Below are positions 33,533-41,945 of a DNA stretch of 64,000 nucleotides, in pieces (position 1 is the first letter of the stretch; every line of letters starts with the position of its first letter). The stretch lies in the NCBI RefSeq assembly GCF_012843705.1, contig NZ_JABAFQ010000001.1, positions 248,001-312,000 on the forward strand, given 5' to 3'. The DNA comes from Fusobacterium sp. FSA-380-WT-3A (GTDB lineage Bacteria > Fusobacteriota > Fusobacteriia > Fusobacteriales > Fusobacteriaceae). The notes beneath the pieces were generated by a model. That model was not told where the DNA came from. It saw nothing but the letters and a program-made list of their open reading frames with translations, and did no database searches. The position numbers and the translations under genes were made by a program.

Positions 33533-33846
33533 AGAAGATAGAACTTGTCAATCTGTACAGGAAAGTGAAAATCCCTAGCTTCTAATCTTGCCTTGAGATA
33601 ATATCAATAAATGGTTTTAAAAGGGTTCCCATAAAGTAATGGTTGTAGGCTAACAACGAAAAAAATAGTCTAGCGATAGTTGACAGACAATTTTAAAAAC
33701 AGGTTCTTTTAATATCTACCATATAAGTAGAAATTTTAAAAATGAGTAAACCTCTGCTCTATTAAATGAGAAACTATAAAAACAAGTAACTATTTTAAAA
33801 AGTATAAAAATTTTTTTGCAAGGGTGAAATTAATCCTTGCATTTTT
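33533..33846 (+). ncRNA. Candidate noncoding RNA 3, up to about 310 nt
   Basis: The transcript from promoter 3 starts in an 8-bp helix that closes a small domain (ATTAGAAG 33530-33537 with CTTCTAAT 33579-33586; inner CTTGT/ACAGG), continues with GTTGT-AGGCTA-ACAAC (about 33641-33656) and ends at a terminator TGCAAGG/CCTTGCA (33817-33823 with 33835-33841, then T). No frame longer than a few codons follows an SD. The 3' half is AT-rich and may not be structured, so processing or an earlier end is possible. Confidence 0.45.
33817..33846 (+). terminator. Terminator ending the RNA array
   Basis: TGCAAGG (33817-33823) pairs with CCTTGCA (33835-33841), followed by five T. The stem sequence recurs in the larger hairpin at 35019-35049. 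Confidence 0.75.
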
Positions 33847-33979
33847 AGTACCTAAAATTATATTTTTAAATAATTGAAAAACTAGAAGTTCCTGTTTTAG
33901 CTAGTTGGAGAAGTGAGTGTTTCTCTGAAAAAGAAAGAGATTTATTACTTTATAAATACAACATTTAAAGGAGGAAATT

Positions 33980-34165
33980 ATGGAAAAGATAATAAATTTA
34001 GAGGAAAAAAGTTTATATGAGTTTATAATTAACTTAAAACATAGTGATATAGGCGAATTAATAGAAAATAGCAAATCTAAAGAAGAAGAAGATTTTTACT
34101 GGAAATTACAAGAATTAATTTTGAGAATACAGCAAGAGAAAATTATAGCTGAAGGCATATTCTAA
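33980..34165 (+). CDS. Hypothetical protein, 61 aa, next to HipA-like gene
   Basis: MEKIINLEEKSLYEFIINLK begins a small acidic helical protein with no signal peptide. A very good SD (AAAGGAGG) precedes ATG. It is followed in the same direction by the remnant of a HipA-like kinase gene, and I believe small proteins of similar start precede such kinases in related bacteria, though I cannot verify this here. It may be a partner or antitoxin-like protein left behind after the kinase decayed. Between 33847 and 33979 only a 32-codon fragment without a start (IIEKLEVPVLASWRSEC...) is seen. Confidence 0.55.
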   Translation: MEKIINLEEKSLYEFIINLKHSDIGELIENSKSKEEEDFYWKLQELILRIQQEKIIAEGIF

Positions 34166-34237
34166 TTTTAAATATAGAGCTGTTTTGAAAAGAGGAAATC
34201 TGAGATTAAAAAAAATATAAGATAATACATTTAAAAA

Positions 34238-34979
34238 AATAAAGATATTTCCATTCTTACTTTCGATTATGAAAAAATAATAGAAAAAATAATTTTTGGA
34301 GATTTTCCAAGTTATAGAATAAGAAATGTTAAAATCCTAGAACCTAATTTGTTACCTATTGGTTATTCAAATACCATTGATTCAACCAAGTTAAAAAAAT
34401 GGATAGAAAGAAGAAAAATCTCAAAAAATAGAAAAAATATGGAAAATGTTTTAAATTTAAAATTAAAAGATTTAAAGCTTGATAATAATAGTTATGTATT
34501 ATTGTCTAAAAAAAGAAGATATTTTTAAAGAAGGAATAAAATTATTAGAAGCTGTAACTAAAATATATGGAAAAGAAAAAATAGAAGATTTAATGCTTTT
34601 CGATTCTCTGATTTATAATACAGATAGACATTTAGGAAATTTTGGAATGTTAGTTAATAATAATACAAGGGAATTTTTAAAGTCTGCTCCTATATTTGAC
34701 AATGGAAATTCTATTTTATCTTTTTTAAGTGAAGATCCAACAAAAAAAGACACACTTAATCATTATACTTCTAAATTTAATATAGACTTTAATATTTTAT
34801 CACTCCTTTCTGTACAAGAAAGACATATAGAGGGATTAGAAAAATTAAAAAATTTTAAATTTACAAGACACCCTAAGTTTAATTTAGAAAACAGTCTTTT
34901 AGAAAAGGCTGAAGCATTTATTCAAAAAAGAGCAAGTTTTATAATTAATCAACTAAAAGAAAAAAATAAAAAAATCTAA
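34238..34979 (+). pseudogene. Decayed HipA-like kinase gene
   Basis: The first part (about 34238-34523) encodes an N-terminal segment with LLPIGYSNTIDSTKLKKWIE and ISKNRKNMENVLNLKLKDLK, and ends at TAA. The second part continues in another frame (to 34979) and holds the HipA_C-type catalytic region LFDSLIYNTDRHLGNFGMLV and APIFDNGNSIL. The shift falls near the A7 run at 34508-34514. The whole nucleotide-binding middle found in complete relatives (roughly 200 residues) seems absent, and no start codon with an SD is left. It is therefore a pseudogene by internal deletion and frameshift. HipA-type kinases phosphorylate aminoacyl-tRNA synthetases in toxin-antitoxin systems. Confidence 0.7.
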
Positions 34980-34996
34980 ATTAAAAAATTACTATT

Positions 34997-35239
34997 CTAA
35001 AATAACAAAAACATAAGATTTTGCAAGGGGCGATTCTCCCCTTGCAAAACTTTCTTGTCCTGATTTAATTTAAAAATTTCTAATAATCTTTCTTTATTAA
35101 AATCAAAAATATTAAAAGTTTTTTCTAAGTTAGAAAGCCTAAATTTATCTTTTTTTCCTTTAAGAATACTTTTGCTAGTAGTAAAAACAATATGTTTCTT
35201 ATTTTCTTACCATTCTGTAAAATATCTATCTTTTTTCAT
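34997..35239 (-). pseudogene. Remnant of an unknown protein gene
   Basis: A minus-strand frame begins MKKDRYFTEW, meets TAA at 35207-35209, and stays open for a further 69 codons (ENKKHIVFTTSKSILKG ... LEIFKLNQDKK). The reading is protein-like (balanced residues, no low complexity), so this is probably a gene fragment with one nonsense codon. I do not recognise the family. A 12-bp perfect hairpin at 35019-35049 lies inside its 3' end, and the preceding kinase remnant is convergent. Confidence 0.4.
35019..35049. repeat. 12-bp perfect hairpin, terminator-like
   Basis: TTTTGCAAGGGG (35019-35030) pairs exactly with 35038-35049 around CGATTCT. It shares TGCAAGG/CCTTGCA with the terminator at 33817-33841. 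It lies between convergent remnants and could end transcription from either side. Confidence 0.7.
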
Positions 35240-35319
35240 ATTAAAAATAAAATTTTCTTTTGAAGTGGATATTTACATATTTTTTATTATTTTCTGTTAG
35301 TCTTATAATATCTCTAGTA

Positions 35320-35368
35320 AATAAAAAGGATTAATATCTACAAAATATAGAAATTAATCCTTTTTTTC
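35320..35368 (-). terminator. Terminator after the 83-aa secreted protein gene
   Basis: AAAAAGGATTAAT (35323-35335) pairs with its complement (35353-35365); T residues follow on the minus strand. Confidence 0.75.
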
Positions 35369-35410
35369 TTACTAAAACCTATTTATATAAGTCCCATTCT
35401 TAATATTTTG

Positions 35411-35662
35411 TTAAAGCCCTGCTGCTGCCAATAAGTCATCCCATTTTTGTAACTCTTCTTCTGCTCTTTCATCTCCTGCCTCAAGAAGTGTTTGAAGTTT
35501 ATCTTCCAATTCTTCCCATATTTTTTCTGCTTTCTTATCTCCCTTTAAAATTCTTTCTACTATATCTTTTTTAAAGGCTTCTGTTGTTATATATTTATCT
35601 ACTTCAGCAGAAAATATGTTTAAAGATAATGCCAACATTAGACCAAAAATTAATTTTTTCAT
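35411..35662 (-). CDS. Small secreted protein, 83 aa, with charged repeats
   Basis: A signal peptide (MKKLIFGLMLALSLNIFSA) is followed by a 64-aa helical domain holding two related acidic segments, GDKKAEKIWEELEDKLQTLL and GDERAEEELQKWDDLL. It should be exported to the periplasm or outside. No known family is recognised. A truncated paralogue lies 2.7 kb away at 32724-32909, beyond the RNA array. It has AAGGAG upstream of ATG and its own terminator, and is separate from the lipoprotein operon upstream by 82 bases. Confidence 0.75.
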   Translation of the reverse strand: MKKLIFGLMLALSLNIFSAEVDKYITTEAFKKDIVERILKGDKKAEKIWEELEDKLQTLLEAGDERAEEELQKWDDLLAAAGL

Positions 35663-35744
35663 AGAATCTCCTTTCTATATTATGTTGACTTTATATACAA
35701 ATAAATAGTTGTAGATAGACACATGCTCAATAAAAATTTTTTTA

Positions 35745-36461
35745 TTACTTTTCTTCCTCTTTTATTACTACATTATTTTTATTAAATTCTCTTAATTTTC
35801 CTTTCTTATTGCCATTTACTACCAAATAATCTTTTTTTACTCCGCCATTCTTATATCTTTCTAAAATATATCTTTCTTCTTTAATTTCTCTTTTTTCATT
35901 ATATTTTCTTACTGCTATAATTTCTCCATTTTCATAGTAAACTTCTTCTAATAAGTTTCCATTCATATCAAAACTATTATTTTGAATTAAGTCCTTTATC
36001 TCTCCATTCTCAAATTTAATTACTTTTTGAATTTCTCCATTCCAATTTCTAAAAGTTCCAAGTCCTGTATATAATTTATCAGTAATATAGTCATAATATT
36101 TTCCATAATCATGATATAAACGGAATTGAGTATTTATAATTTCTCCATCTTTGCCCATAACCTCTTTTGTAGAAGGATATTTTATTCCATCTAAAAATAT
36201 TCCATACATTATTACTTGTCCTTTAAAGAAATTTACAATTTTGTTATATTCCTCTTTCTCTTTTATAGCATCCTCATCTTTTTTTTCTACATATTTATTA
36301 ATTTTTTCATATATTTCTTTTACTTCTTTTCTTGCTTCTTTTTTATGTAAAACTTCTGCTTCATAAAGTAATTTAAATTTTTCTTCCTTATTTAATTCTT
36401 TATACCTTCCACAAGAACATAATAATAATCCTATAAATAAAATAGTTAATATTTTTTTCAT
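35745..36461 (-). CDS. Lipoprotein with YwqK/MORN-like repeats
   Basis: The 238-aa protein has a lipoprotein signal (MKKILTILFIGLLLCSC, Cys17), a charged helical segment (about 20-75) and a C-terminal set of degenerate MORN-like repeats (for example NGEIQKVIKFENGEIKDLIQ, EVYYENGEIIAVRKYNEKR). Such repeats are annotated as YwqK-family antitoxins in databases, although in this phylum they are widespread envelope proteins of unknown role. It is the last gene of a four-gene operon and follows the HicB-fusion gene by two bases. Confidence 0.75.
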   Translation of the reverse strand: MKKILTILFIGLLLCSCGRYKELNKEEKFKLLYEAEVLHKKEARKEVKEIYEKINKYVEKKDEDAIKEKEEYNKIVNFFKGQVIMYGIFLDGIKYPSTKEVMGKDGEIINTQFRLYHDYGKYYDYITDKLYTGLGTFRNWNGEIQKVIKFENGEIKDLIQNNSFDMNGNLLEEVYYENGEIIAVRKYNEKREIKEERYILERYKNGGVKKDYLVVNGNKKGKLREFNKNNVVIKEEEK

Positions 36462-36463
36462 AA

Positions 36464-37357
36464 TTATTCCTCCTGAGAAATTTCTTCTGATTCATCTGGA
36501 TTCTTATTTTGTAAAATAAAAGATACTCCCATTGAGATTAATCCTAAAAGTAACACAATCCAAGCAAAAGAAAATCCAATATAAGATCTTGCTTCTTTGT
36601 CGATACTCATAATTTGAATAAATAAATATAAAAATGACATTACATATAAAACAGCAGAAATTAATATTCCTGATTTAAAATAAAATTTATGTTTTTTATA
36701 AGCTGAATAAGCTGTAAAAGCTCCACTCATTATAAATAATATAACTATAAATCTAATAGTAAATGTTTGTTGAGATATATCTACAAATCCTTGGAAATCT
36801 TTTAATCTTCCTAAAGTTGTCACTCCAAATCTTATTTTTCCAAAGAAAGGTATATTAGCCCCAACAAAAGGCATAAATGCCCCTAATATATATAAAATTC
36901 CACCTACTACACCTATAAAATGATAGTTTTCACTTTTTACATTAGTTCCTATTTTATTTTTTACAAACTCTTCAGATTTATTATAAATTTTTTCTACATT
37001 TTCTTTAAAATCACCTTTCAACATTTCTTCAGATTTATTGCGAAGATTGTCAAAAGTTTCTTTTACATTTTCTTTATTAATATTAAATTTTATTAAGTTA
37101 TTAACAGTTATATAAGTTGTAAATTCTCCCTCTTGCAAAGTTTTTTGTATTTCCATTATTTCTTTTGCTGTTGGTATTTCTATATTTTCATCTTTTAATT
37201 CTTGCAACTTTGTTTTTAATATTCCAGTAGCTACCTTTTCTATTCCTTCCTCTTTTTCAGCTAATCCTGTTATTCCTTCAAAATCTGGAAATTTTATTAG
37301 AAATTTTCCATTTTCTAATTGTTTTACTACAGCTATATATTTATATGATTTTTCCAT
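36464..37357 (-). CDS. HicB-like domain fused to a four-helix membrane module
   Basis: Residues 5-70 match the HicB-like fold: YKYIAVVKQLENGKFLIKFP followed by DFEGITGLAEKEEGIEKVA and the NIEIPTAKEI end. Residues 95-140 are a charged, probably coiled linker, and residues 147-168, 200-219, 227-250 and 260-282 are membrane helices. HicB normally is a soluble antitoxin of the RNase HicA; no HicA is here. The fused membrane anchor and lipoprotein neighbours suggest a use of the domain outside toxin control, which is inference. SD AGGAGG precedes ATG and ten bases separate it from the upstream lipoprotein gene. Confidence 0.75.
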   Translation of the reverse strand: MEKSYKYIAVVKQLENGKFLIKFPDFEGITGLAEKEEGIEKVATGILKTKLQELKDENIEIPTAKEIMEIQKTLQEGEFTTYITVNNLIKFNINKENVKETFDNLRNKSEEMLKGDFKENVEKIYNKSEEFVKNKIGTNVKSENYHFIGVVGGILYILGAFMPFVGANIPFFGKIRFGVTTLGRLKDFQGFVDISQQTFTIRFIVILFIMSGAFTAYSAYKKHKFYFKSGILISAVLYVMSFLYLFIQIMSIDKEARSYIGFSFAWIVLLLGLISMGVSFILQNKNPDESEEISQEE

Positions 37358-37367
37358 AATATCCTCC

Positions 37368-37982
37368 TTATTTTACACTTTGTCTAGTTTGTCTTTGTTG
37401 AATTTGAGAATTATTATTTTCTACTTTCTCTTGTTTTACTTGATTTACTCTATTTTGTTTTGCAGTTTTTGGACTTTGAATTTTATGAGTTGTTGCTATA
37501 AGCTTATCATTAGAATATACACGAGTCATTACTTTTTCAGGAATTATTCTTAAATCTTTTTTTAAACTATATTGTGAATAATTTCCATGAAGTTGCTTTA
37601 TAGTATTTCCATTTACATCATTTCTAAAATATCCATAACTAACAATTTTTCCATTTAAGTCATAAATAGGAAATGTTGTTACAACTACTAAAGATGAATT
37701 TGTTTTATTTTGCACTTTTCCAACTAATGAAGTTTCCAAACCTGTTTTTTCTATATATTTTATTTCTAATTTATATCCTTCAAAAGCAAAGTTTTTACCA
37801 GAGGGAACAGGTAATTTTATACTAGCAGGAGTGTCACCTTTTAATTTTTCAACCATTCCTATCACATTATCTATTCCAGCCTCTACTCCACTTGAAATCT
37901 TATTCATCACAGTATCTACATTTGTACATCCTACAAAAAATAACCCTACTATCAAATTAACTATTAATAATATTTTTTTCAT
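37368..37982 (-). CDS. Lipoprotein with an immunoglobulin-like (FxLYD-type) domain
   Basis: The 204-aa protein starts MKKILLIVNLIVGLFFVGC (Cys19 lipobox). Residues 60-165 hold a beta-rich domain (GLETSLVGKVQNKTNSSLVV, FPIYDLNGKIVSYGYF), resembling FxLYD/DUF-type domains that carry comparisons of type V.N.S...... The C-terminal 35 residues are a Gln/Asn/Lys-rich tail that is probably disordered. It lies between the MORN-repeat protein and the HicB fusion in one operon. Function is not known; an envelope location is clear. Confidence 0.7.
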   Translation of the reverse strand: MKKILLIVNLIVGLFFVGCTNVDTVMNKISSGVEAGIDNVIGMVEKLKGDTPASIKLPVPSGKNFAFEGYKLEIKYIEKTGLETSLVGKVQNKTNSSLVVVTTFPIYDLNGKIVSYGYFRNDVNGNTIKQLHGNYSQYSLKKDLRIIPEKVMTRVYSNDKLIATTHKIQSPKTAKQNRVNQVKQEKVENNNSQIQQRQTRQSVK

Positions 37983-37997
37983 AACTCCCCCTAAAAA

Positions 37998-38681
37998 TTA
38001 TTGTCTTTGACCATTTACATATTTATATATTTCTTCTTTTCCATTTTTAAATATATATTTTGCATCTCCATCAACTACACCATTTTTATAGTTATAAATC
38101 TCTTTATCTCCATTTGAAAAATAATATACAGCTTCTCCATTTTGTAGATTATTTACATATTTATATACTTCTTTATCTCCATTTAAAAATTTTATCTCTG
38201 CTTCTCCATTTTTTATTCCATTTTGATAATTATATGTTTCCACTACTCCATCAGAATAAGTAAGAGTTGCTTTTCCTTCAGGCTTACCATTTTTTTCTTT
38301 ATAAATTTCTGTTGAAACTATATTTTTTCCATTAAAATTAGTTTTTATAACATCATTTTTAGTTTTATATTCTTTTTTTCCTATAACTTCCCCTTTATCA
38401 TTTTTTATTTCTTCTACCCTATAAAAACTATTTTGATTTTCTTTATTATTCATTCCCACTTTTTTCTTAATAGCTTCAAAATCTAAAGGCACATAATCTT
38501 TTGCCACCTGATTTTCTTTTAAGTCAACTTGATATTCTTGGTTTACAAAAGTAGTTCCAAATATCTTTTCTATATTTTTCTTACTATTTCTTTTATCAAG
38601 ATATGTCATTGTTCCTGAAATACTTGCTGCTATAATTATTGAAACTCCAATTCCTAAAAATAATTTCTTTTTTTCATCCAT
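37998..38681 (-). CDS. Membrane-anchored protein with four MORN-like repeats
   Basis: The 227-aa protein has a short cytoplasmic start (MDEKKK), one membrane helix (about 7-27) and an outside part. Residues about 135-227 carry four tandem 23-residue repeats of the type NGEAEIKFLNGDKEVYKYVN. Such repeats form beta-meander surfaces for protein contact. ATG 38681 has AAGGAG six bases upstream; a more distal ATG would overlap this SD. It is the first gene of the operon that includes the two lipoproteins and the HicB fusion. Confidence 0.78.
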   Translation of the reverse strand: MDEKKKLFLGIGVSIIIAASISGTMTYLDKRNSKKNIEKIFGTTFVNQEYQVDLKENQVAKDYVPLDFEAIKKKVGMNNKENQNSFYRVEEIKNDKGEVIGKKEYKTKNDVIKTNFNGKNIVSTEIYKEKNGKPEGKATLTYSDGVVETYNYQNGIKNGEAEIKFLNGDKEVYKYVNNLQNGEAVYYFSNGDKEIYNYKNGVVDGDAKYIFKNGKEEIYKYVNGQRQ

Positions 38682-38771
38682 AATTAACTCCTTAATCATA
38701 AGACATCTGTTTTTTTATTTTTTCTAATCTGTTTTTTTAAAGATAATTAAATAAAAAATACTTATAATTTT

Positions 38772-38800
38772 ATAATATATAAATAAGATAAAAAAGTCAA
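38772..38800 (-). promoter_or_regulatory. Promoter of the lipoprotein/HicB-fusion operon
   Basis: On the minus strand TTGACT (38795-38800), a 17-base spacer and TATTAT (38772-38777). Confidence 0.7.
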
Positions 38801-38856
38801 TATTTTAGAAAAATTTTTTATTTTATGCTATAATAAGTTTATTTTTAATACACATT

Positions 38857-41673
38857 TTATAATCTGAAATATTCAAATAAATCTTTTTGAATTTCATTTT
38901 TTAATTTTAAAGTATATTTTATATAACTTTCTTCTTTTTCATTAAAACATTGTTGAAATTCTATAACTCTCTCTACTTCTCCTAGATAATAAAAATTCTC
39001 TCCCTCTTTTTTCTTCATAAAAGCCTCTATACTATAATAATTATCTGCTATCTTTCCTTCAATAGTTTTAACTCCCTTTTTCTCTAAATAACGATTATTC
39101 TTTGAAAACCATGTAAAAATACCAGAATTTATAAATTGATTATCAAATAAATTATTATTATCTAAAGTTATAAAAATTATAACCTTTTTTTCTTCTTCAA
39201 ATGTTGTATATCCACTAACTTGATACCCATTATTAAAATCTAAATTAAGATTCCAAAATCCTTGTTGTTTTGTGTACTCTTTATATTTTAATATAGATTT
39301 TTCTCCTATTTGTTTATAATTTTTTTCTACATAAGCTAAGTTATAATTTATTAAATCATCTATCAATTTTTTAAAATAATTATTTTTATCATACGACTTT
39401 TTAAAGTCATCTTCTATGATAAATATATTATTATCTCTTTTAATTATAGGTTCATAAGTTTTTGCTGTAGAAAGACTTGTAAATATCTCTTTTGTAAAAT
39501 GTTTTAAAGCATTCTCTATATTTTGCTTTTGATTATTTAAAAGGTATCTTTCTTTTATAGCTTTTTCTATCTCCTCAATAGTTATTTTTCCTTTTTCCAA
39601 AATTAGTTTTAAAATATTTATCTCATGTAATCTCTTACTTGGAGTAAAAAATGATGATAAATATTCTAAATAATTTTTTTCTAATTTTGTTAAATTTTCT
39701 ACAAATTTTGGTCTTAAAACTTTTAAAACTTCATCATAATCTTTTTTATACTTCAAAATTATATTTGGTTCTATCATATTTCTATTAAAAAAATCAAATA
39801 AAAAAGGAATCCTTCCAAGTTGTTTTTCTAATAAATTAAAATCATGTTCAATATTTTTTTTAGTAGAAAAATTTGTAGAATTTATATTTTCAAATATTCT
39901 TTCTTTTACTATCTCTTCAAAAATTATACTGCTTTCCCCTGGAATCATATTTGTCCCATTAATTAAAAATCTTTTCATATAATCTTTATCAAAACTATTA
40001 TTTTGAGATATAGCAGTAGGAATTAAAAAGTTATTTTTATAATTTCCTATAAAATCAAGAATAACTACATAATCTTTATCATTATATTTTCTAAGCCCAC
40101 GACCTAATTGTTGAATATAAATTATAGAAGATTCTGTTGGTCTTAAAAATATAACTTGATTTACACAAGGAATATCTATCCCCTCATTAAATATATCTAC
40201 AGATATAATATACGAAATCTCTCCTTTTTCCAATTTTGAGATTGCATTTTCTCTCTCTTCATTGGTATTTTTTCCTGTTAGTCCAATAGATAATATTCCT
40301 CTCTCAAGAAATTTTCTCTCTAACTCATATACTTCCTCTACTCTTGATACAAATATAAGTCCATGTAACTTTTCTCCAGAATATCCATAATATTTACTTT
40401 TTTCAAGTATATGGTCAACTCTTTTATCTACAACTAAATCTTTTATAGTAGTATCTTCAGATATCTCTTTTCCATCAACTAAAATATCAGAAATTCCAAA
40501 ATAATGGAAAGGGCAAAGTAAATTTTCTTTTAAAGCATCATGTAATCTGATTTCATAAACTATATTGTGGTCAAACATCTTATAAATATCAAAATTATCA
40601 CTTCTTTCTGGAGTAGCTGTCATACCTAAAATAAATTTAGGTTTAAAATAATTAATTATTTTCTGATAAGTTTTAGCTCCCCCATGATGCACTTCATCTA
40701 CTATTATGTAATCAAAATATTCTGGAGAAAAATTGCTAAGATGTTCATCTCTATTTAAAGTTTGTACCATAGCAAATAAATAATCTGTATCAATAGGACA
40801 TTCCCCATATATCCCCATTTTTTTATCATCAATTATACTTTTAAATGTAAGAAGCGATTTATCTAAAATATTTTTTCTATGGGCTAGAAACAAAAATTTT
40901 TTAGGTTTAACTTTTTTTACATCAAAAGCTCCAAGATAAGTTTTACCTGTACCTGTAGCACTTATTAAAAGTCCCTTTTTTTCATTTTTTCTCAAAATTT
41001 CCAGATTTTCTAAAGCTTCCTTTTGCATTAAATTTGGTTTTACATCTTTTAATAATATTTTCTCATTTTCATAATTTATTTTTTTATAAAATTCTCTACT
41101 AGATAGATACAAATTTTCATATTTTTCTATATCTTCCATAGTAAGAATTGGTAAATCCAAAAAAATATTATTAAATTTTTCTAAAGAGTCTTGTATCAAT
41201 TTTCCATTTTCTAAAGAAGTTACTTTTAAATTCCATTCAAAATTAGTAGTTAAGGCTGTTTGTGTAAGATTACTACTTCCTATTATCATTGTCCAAATAT
41301 TCCCTTTTCTAAAAAAATATCCTTTAGCATGGAATTTTTCTTTAGATAATAATTTTATCTCTATATTTTTATATGAAAGTAATTTTTTTAATGCTTTTGG
41401 TTGAGTAAAATTAAGATAATCTCCTGTGAGTATTTTTCCATGTATATTTTTTTCCTCTAAAATTCTAAGTTGTTCTAATAATAAAGTTATTCCACTCTCT
41501 GTTATAAATGCTACAGAAATTATAAATTCATCACAATTTTCTAATTGACTTCTAATAGTAGTTATTATCTTTTCTTCATTATTAGAAAGTAATTTATGTT
41601 GATATTTTTCAAAAGAATTAAATTCACTATTAATTAAACTAGTTTTATAACTATCCATTAAAGATAATTCCAT
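38857..41673 (-). CDS. PLD nuclease-helicase protein with DUF3427 domain
   Basis: The 938-aa protein has an N-terminal phospholipase-D domain (HAKGYFF...GSSNLTQTAL near residues 100-145), an SF2 helicase core (Walker A SATGTGKTYLGAF, DEVHHGG, SRVEEVYELERKF, QQLGRGLRK) and a long C-terminal DUF3427 region. The PLD motif has one HxK half, so it would act as a dimer. Such proteins are common and sometimes lie in defence islands, but their role is not established. ATG 41673 has TGGAGG upstream; a TTG 12 bases earlier overlaps it. It stands alone between convergent or divergent units. Confidence 0.88.
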   Translation of the reverse strand: MELSLMDSYKTSLINSEFNSFEKYQHKLLSNNEEKIITTIRSQLENCDEFIISVAFITESGITLLLEQLRILEEKNIHGKILTGDYLNFTQPKALKKLLSYKNIEIKLLSKEKFHAKGYFFRKGNIWTMIIGSSNLTQTALTTNFEWNLKVTSLENGKLIQDSLEKFNNIFLDLPILTMEDIEKYENLYLSSREFYKKINYENEKILLKDVKPNLMQKEALENLEILRKNEKKGLLISATGTGKTYLGAFDVKKVKPKKFLFLAHRKNILDKSLLTFKSIIDDKKMGIYGECPIDTDYLFAMVQTLNRDEHLSNFSPEYFDYIIVDEVHHGGAKTYQKIINYFKPKFILGMTATPERSDNFDIYKMFDHNIVYEIRLHDALKENLLCPFHYFGISDILVDGKEISEDTTIKDLVVDKRVDHILEKSKYYGYSGEKLHGLIFVSRVEEVYELERKFLERGILSIGLTGKNTNEERENAISKLEKGEISYIISVDIFNEGIDIPCVNQVIFLRPTESSIIYIQQLGRGLRKYNDKDYVVILDFIGNYKNNFLIPTAISQNNSFDKDYMKRFLINGTNMIPGESSIIFEEIVKERIFENINSTNFSTKKNIEHDFNLLEKQLGRIPFLFDFFNRNMIEPNIILKYKKDYDEVLKVLRPKFVENLTKLEKNYLEYLSSFFTPSKRLHEINILKLILEKGKITIEEIEKAIKERYLLNNQKQNIENALKHFTKEIFTSLSTAKTYEPIIKRDNNIFIIEDDFKKSYDKNNYFKKLIDDLINYNLAYVEKNYKQIGEKSILKYKEYTKQQGFWNLNLDFNNGYQVSGYTTFEEEKKVIIFITLDNNNLFDNQFINSGIFTWFSKNNRYLEKKGVKTIEGKIADNYYSIEAFMKKKEGENFYYLGEVERVIEFQQCFNEKEESYIKYTLKLKNEIQKDLFEYFRL

Positions 41674-41906
41674 ATTATCCTCCAATTTTTTTATAATTAT
41701 TATATCATATCTTTATTTAGGATAAAAAATCTTTATTTATATTTATTATAAGTCTATCTCTATACTATTTCATTTATTTTTAATAATAAATTTTCTTATG
41801 TTCCAATAGTATCTTTAAACCATAAAAATTTATTCTTATAAATTTACGAAATTTAAATTTTTTATTAATTATATTTTTTTATTATTTTAAATTATTTTTT
41901 ATAAAA

Positions 41907-41936
41907 AAATACACCTAAAAATTTTAGGTGTATTAA
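41907..41936 (-). terminator. Terminator after the NADH oxidase gene
   Basis: AATACACCTAAAA pairs with its complement (41909-41934) and T follows on the minus strand. The rest of 41690-41940 is AT-rich without features. Confidence 0.8.
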
Positions 41937-41945
41937 AAATTTTAA

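Noticed and set aside
33713-33737. Cas12a-repeat-like sequence (TCTAC-N7-GTAGA with TTT flank on the minus strand)
   Set aside because: Single copy, loop longer than usual, no spacers and no cas genes in the window; taken as chance within RNA 3.
33841-33978. 32-codon frame IIEKLEVPVLASWRSEC... before the 61-aa gene
   Set aside because: No start codon and bounded by TAA on both sides; possibly a fragment but too short to name.
33043-34979. Type III toxin-antitoxin (repeat RNA plus ToxN-like gene)
   Set aside because: No short tandem RNA repeats before the terminator and no ToxN/AbiQ-like protein; the downstream gene is a HipA-like remnant.
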